From the NCBI RefSeq assembly GCF_029490015.1, contig NZ_CP120468.1, forward strand, positions 1,922,001-1,986,000: a stretch of DNA of 64,000 nucleotides, written 5' to 3'. Every line of letters starts with the position of its first letter. Within the stretch, counting starts at the first letter, position 1. Origin of the DNA: Halobaculum limi (GTDB taxonomy: Archaea > Halobacteriota > Halobacteria > Halobacteriales > Haloferacaceae). Position numbers and translations under genes: made by a program. The notes beneath the pieces were generated by a model. It did not search any database, had not been told where the DNA came from, and was given only the letters and a program-made list of their open reading frames with translations. Shown piece after piece: positions 54,330-63,683 of the stretch.

Positions 54330-55028
54330 ATGACGTACCCCTCGTTCGTCGTCGGCATCGCCGGGGGGACCGGCGCAGGGAAAACCACCGTCTCGCGGCT
54401 GATCACCGAGCGAGTCGCCGACTCGGTGACGCGCATCCCGCTGGACAACTACTACCGCGACCTCTCGCATCTCGACTTGGGAGAGCGAGAGGAGGTGAAC
54501 TACGACCACCCCGAGGCGTTCGAGTGGGACCTGCTCCGCGACCACCTGGAGACGCTACTGTCGGGCGGAACCGTCGAGATGCCCCAGTACGACTTCGAGA
54601 TTCACAACCGGAAAGACGAGACGCTCACGGTCGAACCCACAGACGTCATCGTCGTCGAGGGCATCCTCGCCTTGTACGACGAGCGTATCAACGAGATGCT
54701 CGACCTCCGTCTGTACGTCGAGACGGACGCCGACGTCCGCATTCTCCGGCGTATCGAACGCGATGTGGTCGACCGCGGCCGCGGCCTCGAAGGCGTCATC
54801 GACCAGTACCTCTCGACGGTGAAGCCGATGCACGAGCAGTTCATCGAACCGACGAAGAAACACGCCGACCTGATCATCCCCGAGGGAGCCAACTCGATGG
54901 CGGTCAGACTGCTGGAGGAGAAACTGCAAAACGAGGTCGAAGGCGACGACGGGCGGACGTGGGAACGCGAAGAACTCGAACGCGAAATCGGCGAGCGCAC
55001 GGCGCGACACGCCCCCGGGCCCGAGTAA
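54330..55028 (+). CDS. udk: Uridine kinase
   Basis: A 232-residue nucleoside kinase that phosphorylates uridine or cytidine in pyrimidine salvage. Walker A is GIAGGTGAGKTT near residue 9. Other motifs are PLDNYYRDLSHLDLGERE, NYDHPEAFEWD and VEGILALYDERI, and the lid region has RRIERDVVDRGRGLEG. The start MTYPSFVVG at 54330 is selected because it leads directly to the Walker strand. It is divergent from the solute-binding protein gene. Confidence 0.92.
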   Translation: MTYPSFVVGIAGGTGAGKTTVSRLITERVADSVTRIPLDNYYRDLSHLDLGEREEVNYDHPEAFEWDLLRDHLETLLSGGTVEMPQYDFEIHNRKDETLTVEPTDVIVVEGILALYDERINEMLDLRLYVETDADVRILRRIERDVVDRGRGLEGVIDQYLSTVKPMHEQFIEPTKKHADLIIPEGANSMAVRLLEEKLQNEVEGDDGRTWEREELEREIGERTARHAPGPE

Positions 55029-55122
55029 TCGCGAACGAGAGACAGCGGCGGCTGGCTGTTCGACGTGTACACTCGCTTCTGTCAGAACATCGGTGGTGCC
55101 GCGCCGGCGACGGTCGCCGACG

Positions 55123-55452
55123 TTACCCGCGGGTGCGGGTGAACGCGTCCGCGCCCTCGTACGTCCAGAGGTCGTTCTCGCGCATCGTCTTGCCGATGGC
55201 CTTGTGGAACGCGACGATATCTTCGAACTCGGTGTCGTCGTCGATGTGCTGGAAGATGTCCTCGACCGAGACGACCGTGTCCGCGTCGAGACGCACCGGG
55301 TGGCCGCCGAACTCCTCGCGGTAGTCGCCGGCGCGAAGCGGGAAGTCCTCCTCCTCGTCGACCTTCTTGACCATCACCGCGTGCCCGTACTTTCGGCGAC
55401 CCTCGCTTCCCTGTTCGCCGTCGGGGTCGTGGGGCCAGTCGTGGGAACTCAT
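55123..55452 (-). CDS. DUF5785-like haloarchaeal protein, 109 aa
   Basis: A 109-residue acidic protein (DWPHDPDGEQGSEGRRKYGHAVMVKK, VEDIFQHIDDDTEFEDIVAFHKAIGKTMRENDLW), which I match from memory to the DUF5785 family, conserved only in haloarchaea. It has no cysteines or membrane segment. The start at 55452 is the first Met before the conserved SHDWP. Function unknown. Confidence 0.72.
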   Translation of the reverse strand: MSSHDWPHDPDGEQGSEGRRKYGHAVMVKKVDEEEDFPLRAGDYREEFGGHPVRLDADTVVSVEDIFQHIDDDTEFEDIVAFHKAIGKTMRENDLWTYEGADAFTRTRG

Positions 55453-55590
55453 TACTACGGCGTTGTGACGGACTTGGATTAGTCGTTTCGTTCCCCGCAC
55501 CCCGAGCGGGGTCGCTCACTCGGCGGTCGTATGGCGGCCGGTCGTGCCGGCACCGACGCGTACATTGCGCCGGGACCGACTCGTTCGCGT

Positions 55591-56898
55591 GTGAACCGTA
55601 ACGACCGATCTATCGTCGGACTGACGATGCTGGCCCACGGGATGGTCCACACCTACGAACTCTCCATCCCTATCTTCATCCCCATCTGGCTGGTGCAGTT
55701 CGACGTCGTCTCGCTGGGCCCGGTCGAGGTGGCCGTCACCTCCGCGACGCTCGGCCTCCTCGTCACCGTTGGCTACGGCCTGTTCGGCCTCGGCGCGTTG
55801 CCGGGGGGCGTCCTCGTCGACCGCGTCGGCTCTAGACGGCTCATCACCGCCTGCCTCGTCGGGATGGCCGCTTCCTTCCTCTTGCTCGGCGTCGCGCCCG
55901 GACTCATCGCCGTCACGCTGGCGATGGTCGTGTGGGGCGTCTCCGCCTCGGTGTATCACCCCGCAGGCCTCGCACTCCTCTCGAAGGGCGTCGAGGAACG
56001 CGGCACCGGCTTCGCGTATCACGGCATCGCGGGCAACCTCGGCATCGGCCTCGGTCCGTTGCTGACGGCTGTCCTGCTTTTGTTCGTCGACTGGCGAACC
56101 GTCGCGGCGGTACTCGCGGTGCCGGCGTTGCTCGCGGCCGCCTACGCCGCACGCGCGAGTTTCGACGAGACGGCCGCGGTGACGGCCGCAGACGGCGGCG
56201 ATGGAGCCGACTCGAAGGCGTCCTCGGGCATCGACTCCTTCTCGGAGTTCGTCTCCGAGTCGCGCGTGCTGTTCGCCGGGAGTTTCGCGCTCGTCTTCCT
56301 CGTCGTGATGATGTCTGGGCTGTACTACCGGGGGGTGCTCACGTTTATGCCGGAGTTGCTCGCGGGCTTCCCCGGCTTCGAGCCGATTGCGCTCGCGTCG
56401 CTGCTCCCCGCTGGCCTCGCCGATGCGCTCGGCGTCTCCGCCTCCGGTGGACGGACGCTGTCGCCGGCTAACTACGTCTACTCCGGCCTCCTGATGATCG
56501 GCGTCCTCGGACAGTACGCCGGCGGTAAACTCACCGACCGCATCCCAGTCGAGCGTGGAATCGCGCTGAGTTTCGGCCTGCTGGCGGTGCTCGCACTCCT
56601 GTTCCTCCCGGTTGCGAACCTCGGCTTCGTTCCGTTCCTCGCCTTCGGCGCGGTGCTCGGCGTGGCGCTGTTCGTCGTCCAACCGTTCTATCAGGCGACG
56701 GTCGCAGAGTACACGCCCGCGGGGACGCGTGGTCTCTCGTACGGATACACCTACCTCGGCGTCTTCGGCGTCGGCGCACTCGGCGGCGCAGTCGCCGGTG
56801 CAATCTTGACGTTCGCGACGGCCGGGACGCTGTTCGTGGTGCTCGCGGCATTTGCGCTCGTCGCCGCGGCGACGGGCGTGGTCCTCGCACGTCGCTGA
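55591..56898 (+). CDS. MFS transporter (fosmidomycin-resistance-like)
   Basis: A membrane protein of about 435 residues with twelve hydrophobic helices in two halves. The first loop has LVDRVGSRRLITACL, a diagnostic A-motif (GxxxDRxGxRR). The HGMVHTYELSIPIFIP start and SVYHPAGLALLSKG resemble the Fsr branch. The GTG at 55591 begins the family N-terminus; an upstream ATG at 55531 adds 20 unconserved residues. Substrate unknown; it precedes the rqcH cluster by 128 bases. Confidence 0.87.
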   Translation: MNRNDRSIVGLTMLAHGMVHTYELSIPIFIPIWLVQFDVVSLGPVEVAVTSATLGLLVTVGYGLFGLGALPGGVLVDRVGSRRLITACLVGMAASFLLLGVAPGLIAVTLAMVVWGVSASVYHPAGLALLSKGVEERGTGFAYHGIAGNLGIGLGPLLTAVLLLFVDWRTVAAVLAVPALLAAAYAARASFDETAAVTAADGGDGADSKASSGIDSFSEFVSESRVLFAGSFALVFLVVMMSGLYYRGVLTFMPELLAGFPGFEPIALASLLPAGLADALGVSASGGRTLSPANYVYSGLLMIGVLGQYAGGKLTDRIPVERGIALSFGLLAVLALLFLPVANLGFVPFLAFGAVLGVALFVVQPFYQATVAEYTPAGTRGLSYGYTYLGVFGVGALGGAVAGAILTFATAGTLFVVLAAFALVAAATGVVLARR

Positions 56899-57026
56899 TT
56901 CCGCCGATTCACTGCTGGCGCGCGGCGGTAGCCAGAATTCGGGACTCGTTCTCCTGTTGTCGCCGCTCGTGCGGCGTCGAACCCGCAACGCCCAAACACC
57001 CGCCGGAAGTAGCCACGGACAATCAG

Positions 57027-59129
57027 ATGGACCCCAAAACCGAGATGACGAGCGTCGACCTCGCGGCCCTCGTCGGGGAACTCTCTCGCTACGAGGGCGC
57101 GAAGGTGGACAAGGTCTACCTCTACGGCGACGACCTCGTGCGGTTCAAACTCCGCGACTACGACCGCGGCCGCGTCGAACTCCTCGTGGAGACGGGCGAC
57201 GTGAAGCGGTGTCACGTCGCCGACCCCGCGCACGTCCCCGACGCACCGGGTCGGCCGCCGGAGTTCGCCAAGACGCTTCGATCGCGACTCGCGGGCGGCG
57301 AAATCAGTGATGTAGCACAGTACGAGTTCGACCGCATCCTCACGTTCGACTTCGAGCGCCCGGACGCTAACACCACCGTCGTCGCGGAACTGTTCGGTGA
57401 GGGCAACGTCGCCGTCCTCGACGAGACGGGTGAGGTCCAGCGAAGCCTCGAAACTGTCCGGCTGAAGTCGCGGACGGTCGCTCCCGGGAGTCAGTACGAG
57501 TATCCCCAGTCGCGGGTCAACCCCTTCGACGTCTCCTACGAGGCGTTCGCCGCGCGGATGGACGACTCCGACACCGACGTGGTTCGGACGCTGGCGACCC
57601 AACTCAATATGGGTGGTCTCTACGCCGAGGAGTTCTGTACCCGCGCGGGCGTCGAGAAGACGCTCGACATCGCCGACGCCGGCGAGGAGCAGTACCGCGC
57701 CATCCACGACGCCATCGAGCGGATGGGCGAGCGCCTGCGTTCGGGCACCCTCGACCCGCGCGTGTACCTGGAAGACGGTGAGGTGGTCGACGTGACGCCG
57801 CTCCCTCTGGAAGAGCGTGACGGCCTCGAATCCGAGGCGTTTGACGACTTCAACGCCGCACTGGACACGTACTTCCACCGACTCGATTTGACCGAAGACG
57901 AGGAGGTCGACGACTCGCCCGACTTCGAGGCCGAGATAGCCAAGAAACAGCGCATCATCGACCAACAGGAGGGAGCAATCGAGAAATTCGATGAACAGGC
58001 AGAGGCCGAACGCGAGAAGGCCGAAGCCGTCTACGCCCACTACGACCTCGTCGCGGACGTCCTCTCGACGATTCAGGGGGCGCGCGAACAGGGCCACTCG
58101 TGGGACGAGATCGACGAGACGTTCCTCGAAGGCGCGGACCGCGGCATCCCCGAGGCCGAGGCCGTCCGCGGCGTCGACGGCTCCGAGGCGACCGTCGACA
58201 TCGACCTCGACGGCACGGTCGTCACCCTCGACGCGAAGACGGGCCCGGAGAAGAACGCCGACCGCCTCTACACCGAGGCCAAGCGCATCGAGGAGAAGAA
58301 GGAGGGTGCGCTGGCGGCCATCGAGAACACCCGCAAGGAACTGGCGGCGGTGAAGAAACGCAAGGAAGCGTGGCAGCGTGACGACGGCGACGACGACGAG
58401 GAGGAAGACGACGAGGACGACGAAGAACCAGAAGAGGTCGACTGGCTCTCGCGGGCGTCGGTCCCCGTTCGCAACCGCGACCACTGGTACGACCGGTTCC
58501 GCTGGTTCGAGTCGAGCGACGGTTTCCTCGTCATCGGCGGGCGCAACGCCGACCAGAACGAGGAACTCGTGAAGAACTACATGGAGGGCCGAGACCTGTT
58601 CTGTCACGCACAGGCGCACGGCGGCCCGGTGACGCTGATCAAAGCCACCGATCCGTCGGAGGCCGCCCGCGACGTGACCATCCCCGAACAGACGCGCGAA
58701 GAGGCCGCACAGTTTGCCGTCTCCTACTCGTCGGTGTGGAAAGACGGCCGCGGTGCGGGTGACGCGTACATCGTCACGCCCGATCAGGTGTCGAAGACAC
58801 CCGAATCCGGCGAGTACATCGAGAAGGGTGGGTTCGTCATCCGGGGCGAACGCGACTACTACCGCGATATGCCCGCGGAGGTGGCCGTCGGCGTGCAGGT
58901 CGACCCCGAGACGCGCGTCATCGGCGGGCCGCCGTCGGCGGTCGAACCCCGTGCGGAGACGACCGTCCGACTCACCCCCGGTCAGTTCGCACAGAACGAC
59001 GCGGCGATGAAGTGCTACCGCATCCTGAAACAGCGGTTCACGGACGACACGTTCGTCCGAAAGGTTGCGTCTGCAGACCGCATTCAGGAGTTCCTCCCGC
59101 CGGGAGAGAGCGACGTACACGAGGGATAA
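57027..59129 (+). CDS. rqcH: RqcH/NEMF-type ribosome-rescue protein
   Basis: A 700-residue NFACT protein that binds stalled large ribosomal subunits and in other systems adds C-terminal Ala tails. The NFACT-N half has the family start TSVDLAALVGELSRYEGAKVDKVY. A coiled-coil stretch (about residues 300-470) includes an Asp/Glu-only insert. The C-terminal NFACT-R domain has DGFLVIGGRNADQNEELVKNYM and FCHAQAHGGP. It heads a run ending at the GNAT gene, together with pelota. Confidence 0.9.
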   Translation: MDPKTEMTSVDLAALVGELSRYEGAKVDKVYLYGDDLVRFKLRDYDRGRVELLVETGDVKRCHVADPAHVPDAPGRPPEFAKTLRSRLAGGEISDVAQYEFDRILTFDFERPDANTTVVAELFGEGNVAVLDETGEVQRSLETVRLKSRTVAPGSQYEYPQSRVNPFDVSYEAFAARMDDSDTDVVRTLATQLNMGGLYAEEFCTRAGVEKTLDIADAGEEQYRAIHDAIERMGERLRSGTLDPRVYLEDGEVVDVTPLPLEERDGLESEAFDDFNAALDTYFHRLDLTEDEEVDDSPDFEAEIAKKQRIIDQQEGAIEKFDEQAEAEREKAEAVYAHYDLVADVLSTIQGAREQGHSWDEIDETFLEGADRGIPEAEAVRGVDGSEATVDIDLDGTVVTLDAKTGPEKNADRLYTEAKRIEEKKEGALAAIENTRKELAAVKKRKEAWQRDDGDDDEEEDDEDDEEPEEVDWLSRASVPVRNRDHWYDRFRWFESSDGFLVIGGRNADQNEELVKNYMEGRDLFCHAQAHGGPVTLIKATDPSEAARDVTIPEQTREEAAQFAVSYSSVWKDGRGAGDAYIVTPDQVSKTPESGEYIEKGGFVIRGERDYYRDMPAEVAVGVQVDPETRVIGGPPSAVEPRAETTVRLTPGQFAQNDAAMKCYRILKQRFTDDTFVRKVASADRIQEFLPPGESDVHEG

Positions 59130-59132
59130 GCC

Positions 59133-59822
59133 GTGATCAAGCAGGCGTTCCGCTTCCCGTTCGGTGACGACCGCGGTGCGGCCGCCGAGGTGCTCCTCGT
59201 CGGCGGCGGCCTCCACCTCCTGTCGGTGTTCGTTCCGCTGGTGCCGCTCGTTCCGGTCGTCGGCTATCTCGTCAGAGTCCTCGGTGACGCGGGCGACGCC
59301 AGCGACCCTGGACGCCTGCCGTCGTTTCGTGCGCCGTTGCGACTCCTCCGCGACGGCCTCGTGGCGAGTCTGCTCGTCGTGGCGTTCCTGCTCGTTCCCG
59401 TCGTAGTCCTCCTCGTCACGTTCGTCGGGGCGCTCCAGGGCAACGCGGGCGGTGCCGGCGTCGACCCGACGACGCCGCTCGGCTACGGCGTCACGCTCGT
59501 CGGTGGAACCGTCACGCTCCTCCTCGCGATTGCGGCCGTCTACCCGCTTCCGGCAGTCCTCTCGGCGTACGCACGCTCGGAGGCCGACGCGGGAACGGTC
59601 GCCCGCGTCAAAGCGGCGCTGTCGCTCGGGCGACTTCGTCGCACCGTCTCGACCGGGCGGTACTTCTACGGGTGGGTCATTGGCGCGGTGTTGCTCCTCA
59701 TCGGCCTCTCGATGGCCGGGGCGGGGAGTCGGCCACTTCGGGTGATCGGGTTCTTCTCGCTGTTTTATCTGGAGGTCGCGGCCGCCGCGTCGTGGAGTCG
59801 TGGGATCGGTGGAAACGGTTAA
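59133..59822 (+). CDS. DUF4013 membrane protein, first copy
   Basis: A 229-residue membrane protein with about six hydrophobic segments (HLLSVFVPLVPLVPVVGYLVRVLG, LVASLLVVAFLLVPVVVLLVTFV, TLVGGTVTLLLAIAAVYPLPAVLSAYA) of the DUF4013 type. GTG 59133 follows rqcH by 3 bases. The second copy is the next gene. Function unknown; the place between rqcH and pelota is the main clue. Confidence 0.8.
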   Translation: MIKQAFRFPFGDDRGAAAEVLLVGGGLHLLSVFVPLVPLVPVVGYLVRVLGDAGDASDPGRLPSFRAPLRLLRDGLVASLLVVAFLLVPVVVLLVTFVGALQGNAGGAGVDPTTPLGYGVTLVGGTVTLLLAIAAVYPLPAVLSAYARSEADAGTVARVKAALSLGRLRRTVSTGRYFYGWVIGAVLLLIGLSMAGAGSRPLRVIGFFSLFYLEVAAAASWSRGIGGNG

Positions 59823-59847
59823 CTCTCGGGCTGGTGACCCGTCTAGT

Positions 59848-60543
59848 ATGCTAGAAGACGCACTCAAGTACCCACTCAACAGCGAAGACCGCGTCGCGAC
59901 CCTGATCATCGGCGGTCTGCTGTTGGTGTTCAGTTTCCTCCTCATCCCGGCGTTCATCCTCCAGGGCTACCTCCTCCGCGTCCTCGGGTCCGCCGCCGCC
60001 GGCGACGAGGCCGCGCCGTCGTTCACCGACTGGGGCGGACTCCTCGTCGACGGTCTCAAACTCCTCGTCGTCAGTCTCGTGTACGGTCTCGCCATCGCGA
60101 TTCCGTTCATTATTGCCAGCGTCGTCATCGGTCTTGGCGGCCTCACCGGGAGCGACGCCGGCGTAGCGGCGTTCGGCATCGTGGGCATCCTCCTGTTCTT
60201 GCTCGCGACGCTGGTCGCCATCGTAATCGGCTACTTCCTCCCGGCCGCGCTGACCAACTTCGCGGTGGAAGGCGAGATGAGCGCGGCGTTCGACTTCGGC
60301 GCGATCCGTGAGGCGTCGTTCTCCTCGAAGTACCTCGTCGGCGTGTTGCTCGGCGTTGTCCTCGGCATCGTGATCCAGTCGGTCGCGACGCCGTTCGTGT
60401 TCCTGTTGGTTGGTATTCCGGCGCTGTTCTACGGACAGGTCGTCACGTACTACTGCTTCGCCCGTGGCTTCGCGGACGCGACGAATCTTGGGACCTCGCG
60501 GACAACCTCTCCGACGGAGTCGACGCCGGCCGAGAGCCTGTAA
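59848..60543 (+). CDS. DUF4013 membrane protein, second copy
   Basis: A 231-residue paralogue of the preceding gene ([29 protein letters not shown] matches its first helices, and [17 protein letters not shown] the middle). The C-terminus is a short polar tail. It starts 25 bases after the first copy and lies 62 bases before pelota. Duplicated DUF4013 genes are common in haloarchaea; none has an assigned role that I know of. Confidence 0.82.
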   Translation: MLEDALKYPLNSEDRVATLIIGGLLLVFSFLLIPAFILQGYLLRVLGSAAAGDEAAPSFTDWGGLLVDGLKLLVVSLVYGLAIAIPFIIASVVIGLGGLTGSDAGVAAFGIVGILLFLLATLVAIVIGYFLPAALTNFAVEGEMSAAFDFGAIREASFSSKYLVGVLLGVVLGIVIQSVATPFVFLLVGIPALFYGQVVTYYCFARGFADATNLGTSRTTSPTESTPAESL

Positions 60544-60605
60544 GGAGCGTCTTCCCCGCCCCCTGTCTCGGAGGGCCTTTGTACGCGCCCACCACACGTC
60601 CAGCT

Positions 60606-61673
60606 ATGCGTATCGACTCGCGCGGCCGCGGCGAGGAGGGCCGCGAACGCCTGACGGTCGTCCCCGAGACCACCGACGACCTGTGGCATCTCTCGCACGT
60701 CCTCGAACCCGGCGACCTGGTCGAGGCAGACACGACCCGCCGGGTCACCCGCGACGACGACCAACTCCGCGACAAAGGCGGTGAGCGTGAACACATGCGC
60801 GTCACCGTCGAGGTGGAAGACGTCGAGTTCGCGCGGTTCGCGAATCGCCTCCGCGTCGGCGGCGTCATCGTCGGCTGTTCGCGCGAAGACGAGATCGGTC
60901 ACCACCACACCATCAACGTGGAGGCGCGGACGGAACTGGTCATCGAGAAACACTTCAAGCCCGACCAGATCGAGCGGATCGAGGAGGCCGAGGAGGCCAC
61001 GGGCGCGCCCGACGTCGCCATCGCGACCGTCGAGGAGGGTGCGGCGTACATCCACACGGTGAAACAGTACGGCACCGAGGAGTACGCCAGTTTCACCAAG
61101 CCAACCGGAAAAGGCGAGTACGCCCGCCCACGCGACGAACTGTTCGACGAGTTGGGGTCGGCGCTCTCCCATCTCGACACGGAGGCGATCATTCTCGCTG
61201 GCCCGGGGTTCACCAAAAACGACGCCCACGACTACATCGCGGAGAACTACCGCGACGTAGCCGAACACATCTCGGTGGTCGACACCTCCGCCGCCGGCGA
61301 CCGCGGCGTCCACGAAGTCCTCAAACGCGGCGCCGTCGACGAGGTGCAACGCGAGACGCGAATCGCCCGCGAGGCGGAACTCATCGACGAACTCACCGAG
61401 CGGATCGCACAGGGCGCGAAGGCGACGTACGGCGTCAACGAAACGATGGAGGCCGCGGAGTTCGGCGCTATCGAGACGCTGCTCATCGTCGACGACCGCC
61501 TCCGCGAGGAGCGCCAAGGCGAGGGTGACTGGGACATCGACGTGAACGACCTCATCACGGAGGCCGAACAGAAGGGCGGCGACGTGGTCGTCTTCTCTGG
61601 CGAGTTCGCCCCCGGCCAGCAGTTGCGCAACTTGGGCGGCGTCGCGGGCATCCTCCGCTACCGCCTCCAGTGA
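60606..61673 (+). CDS. pelA: Pelota, mRNA surveillance and ribosome rescue factor
   Basis: A 355-residue homologue of Dom34/aPelota, which splits ribosomes stalled on broken or non-stop mRNA with ABCE1. The N-terminal Sm-like domain has [28 protein letters not shown]. The central domain has [10 protein letters not shown] and [10 protein letters not shown]. The C-terminal eRF1-like domain has EDGDV-type strands and ends [14 protein letters not shown]. It lacks the GGQ loop of eRF1. The ATG at 60606 is the family start. Confidence 0.94.
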   Translation: MRIDSRGRGEEGRERLTVVPETTDDLWHLSHVLEPGDLVEADTTRRVTRDDDQLRDKGGEREHMRVTVEVEDVEFARFANRLRVGGVIVGCSREDEIGHHHTINVEARTELVIEKHFKPDQIERIEEAEEATGAPDVAIATVEEGAAYIHTVKQYGTEEYASFTKPTGKGEYARPRDELFDELGSALSHLDTEAIILAGPGFTKNDAHDYIAENYRDVAEHISVVDTSAAGDRGVHEVLKRGAVDEVQRETRIAREAELIDELTERIAQGAKATYGVNETMEAAEFGAIETLLIVDDRLREERQGEGDWDIDVNDLITEAEQKGGDVVVFSGEFAPGQQLRNLGGVAGILRYRLQ

Positions 61674-61675
61674 CG

Positions 61676-62170
61676 ATGGGCGATGACACGCACGCTCACT
61701 CGGTCACGGTCGTCGACAGCGACGCCGACTGGCAGGCGGCGGTCGACCTCCGGATGGCCGTCTTCGTCGACGAACAGGGCGTTCCTCGGAATCTGGAACT
61801 CGACGAGTACGACGAGAACCCACTTACCTCGTCGGTCGACCACCTCCTCGTCCGCGACGACGCGGAGGAAGCAGTCGCAGTCGCTCGCCTCCGCGCCGTC
61901 GACGGCGACGCGTACGGCAGCGACGCCGACCGCGTGGCGAAGGTCGAACGCGTGGTCGTCGCCCGCGAGCGACGCGGCGAAGCCTGGGGGCGGCGCGTGA
62001 TGGACGCGGTCGAAACGCGCGCCCGAGAGCGTGGCCTCGACGAGGCGGTGTTACACGCGCAGGTGACCGCTCGCGGCTTCTACGAACGTCTCGGCTATGC
62101 GGTCGACGACGCAGTGGGCGTCTTCGAGGAGGACGGAATCGACCACGTCAGGATGCGAAAGGCACTCTAG
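61676..62170 (+). CDS. GNAT-family N-acetyltransferase
   Basis: A 164-residue protein with the ElaA/YjcF-like order: DLRMAVFVDEQGVP near residue 27, VARLRAVDG, and the acetyl-CoA motif RRGEAWGRRVMDAVE. The C-terminal strand is HAQVTARGFYERLGY. ATG 61676 lies 2 bases after the pelota stop, so the genes are coupled. Its substrate may be an amine, polyamine or protein N-terminus. Confidence 0.85.
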   Translation: MGDDTHAHSVTVVDSDADWQAAVDLRMAVFVDEQGVPRNLELDEYDENPLTSSVDHLLVRDDAEEAVAVARLRAVDGDAYGSDADRVAKVERVVVARERRGEAWGRRVMDAVETRARERGLDEAVLHAQVTARGFYERLGYAVDDAVGVFEEDGIDHVRMRKAL

Positions 62171-62274
62171 TTCGGCGTGACCGTGAACGCCGTGGGCGGC
62201 GCTGGCGGTCGTCGGTCTGGTCTGCTCGCACGCCGGGCGCTTGGCCCCTGCCAGAGGCAGAAACTACAAACGGA

Positions 62275-62295
62275 CGTGTGAAACATCCTCACACG
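62275..62295. promoter_or_regulatory. Inverted repeat at the MFS start
   Basis: CGTGTGA and TCACACG, perfect 7-base arms with a 7-base spacer, end one base before ATG 62297. The position would cover the start site of a leaderless transcript, so it is a candidate repressor site. Confidence 0.5.
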
Positions 62296-62296
62296 A

Positions 62297-63616
62297 ATGT
62301 CTCGACTCCGTCGCTACCGACGTCACCTGATGTGGGGGACGCTCGCGTTCGGATTCCTGTTCGTCAACTTCTTTCGCAACTCGACGGCGGTGCTGGCGGG
62401 CGACTTGGCGGCGGTGTTCGACGCGACCGCCGCGGAGTTGGGACTGCTTCACTCGTCGTTCTTCTACATCTACGCGGCGGCGCAACTCCCCTCGGGACTG
62501 CTCGTCGACCGCTACGGGCCGCGGCGGGTCGTCGCCGTCGGCCTCGCGGGGATGGGCATCGGCGTCGCTGCGTTCGCGGCCGCCGACACGTTCGCGATGG
62601 GATTCGCCGCCCGCTTTCTCGCCGGGCTGAGCGGGGCGGCCATCTACGTCGCCGTCCTCCGCTTCTGTGCGAACTGGTACGCGCCCGAGGAGTTCGCGAC
62701 GATGACCGGGTTCACCATCGCAGCCGCTGGGGTCGGCGGCGTGTTGGCGACGACGCCGCTGGCCGTCGCGGCGGGTGCGACCGGGTGGCGGACCGTCCTG
62801 TACGCCTCCGCAGGTGGTGTGTTCGTCGCGGCCCTCGCCGTGGGTGTGTTCGTGCGCGACCGTCCGGCGAAGATGGAAGACCGCCCGGCGGGAGCCGACT
62901 CGGGTAGCGACACCGACTCGTTCCGTGAGGTCATCTCGGGCGCACGGCGCGTCCTCTCGGACCCGGACACGTGGCTGATGGGCGTGCTCTTGTTTCTCGT
63001 CATCGGCCTCAACTTCACCGTCGTCGGCCTGTGGGGCGTGCCGTACATCGTTCACTCGTACGACGTGCCGGTGTCGACGGCGGCGACGACCGTGTTGGCC
63101 GCGAACGTCGGCTTCGCGCTCGGGTCGCCAGCGTTCGGTGCAATCTCCGACCGGACGGGACGACGGACCGAGGTTATCCTCGGATCGTGTGTCGTGTTCT
63201 TGCTCGCGTACGGTCTCATCTTCCTCACCGTGACACCGCCGCTCGTCGTCGTCGGACTCGCGCTGTTCGTCGGGATGGGCGTCACCGGCGGCGCGTCCGT
63301 CGCCTACACCGTCGCGAAGGAACGCCACGCGGTCGACAGCGGCGCAGCGACGGGCACCATCAACGGGATGGCGTACTTCGGCGCGGCCGTGTTCCCTGCG
63401 GTGATGGGGTTCGCCCTCGACGCCTACTGGACCGGTCGCATCGTCGACGGCGCACGCGCGTACACACCCGCCGGCTACCGAGTCGCGTTCGGCGTCGTGA
63501 CGCTGGGCGGCGTCGTCGCGGTGGTGTGTGCGGCGGCGCTCCACGTGCGCGAACGGCGTCGCGACCCGCGGCCGGACGCAGTTGCGGCGGCTGCCAGCGA
63601 CACCGGCGACGACTGA
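62297..63616 (+). CDS. MFS transporter
   Basis: A 439-residue transporter with twelve hydrophobic segments. The cytosolic A-motif is GLLVDRYGPRRVVAVG near residue 72. Central loop residues about 190-215 are acidic, and the second half repeats with ISDRTGRRTEVILG. It resembles the nitrate/oxalate-like MFS group (FRNSTAVLAGDLAAVF start), but the substrate is not evident. The ATG at 62297 follows a perfect inverted repeat. Confidence 0.87.
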   Translation: MSRLRRYRRHLMWGTLAFGFLFVNFFRNSTAVLAGDLAAVFDATAAELGLLHSSFFYIYAAAQLPSGLLVDRYGPRRVVAVGLAGMGIGVAAFAAADTFAMGFAARFLAGLSGAAIYVAVLRFCANWYAPEEFATMTGFTIAAAGVGGVLATTPLAVAAGATGWRTVLYASAGGVFVAALAVGVFVRDRPAKMEDRPAGADSGSDTDSFREVISGARRVLSDPDTWLMGVLLFLVIGLNFTVVGLWGVPYIVHSYDVPVSTAATTVLAANVGFALGSPAFGAISDRTGRRTEVILGSCVVFLLAYGLIFLTVTPPLVVVGLALFVGMGVTGGASVAYTVAKERHAVDSGAATGTINGMAYFGAAVFPAVMGFALDAYWTGRIVDGARAYTPAGYRVAFGVVTLGGVVAVVCAAALHVRERRRDPRPDAVAAAASDTGDD

Positions 63617-63683
63617 CCGCTCGCGTCGGCAGGGAAGACACCACTGACGCGGAGAAAATCGGCGTGTCTACTGTCGGAGTTCG

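Noticed and set aside
55531..55590. Upstream ATG extension of the MFS gene at 55531
   Set aside because: Adds 20 residues without family similarity; the GTG at 55591 starts the conserved MFS N-terminus. Still possible.
56751..59957. 1068-codon open frame antisense to rqcH and neighbours
   Set aside because: Frames this long occur opposite GC-rich haloarchaeal genes because stops are rare. rqcH on the plus strand has clear NFACT domains.
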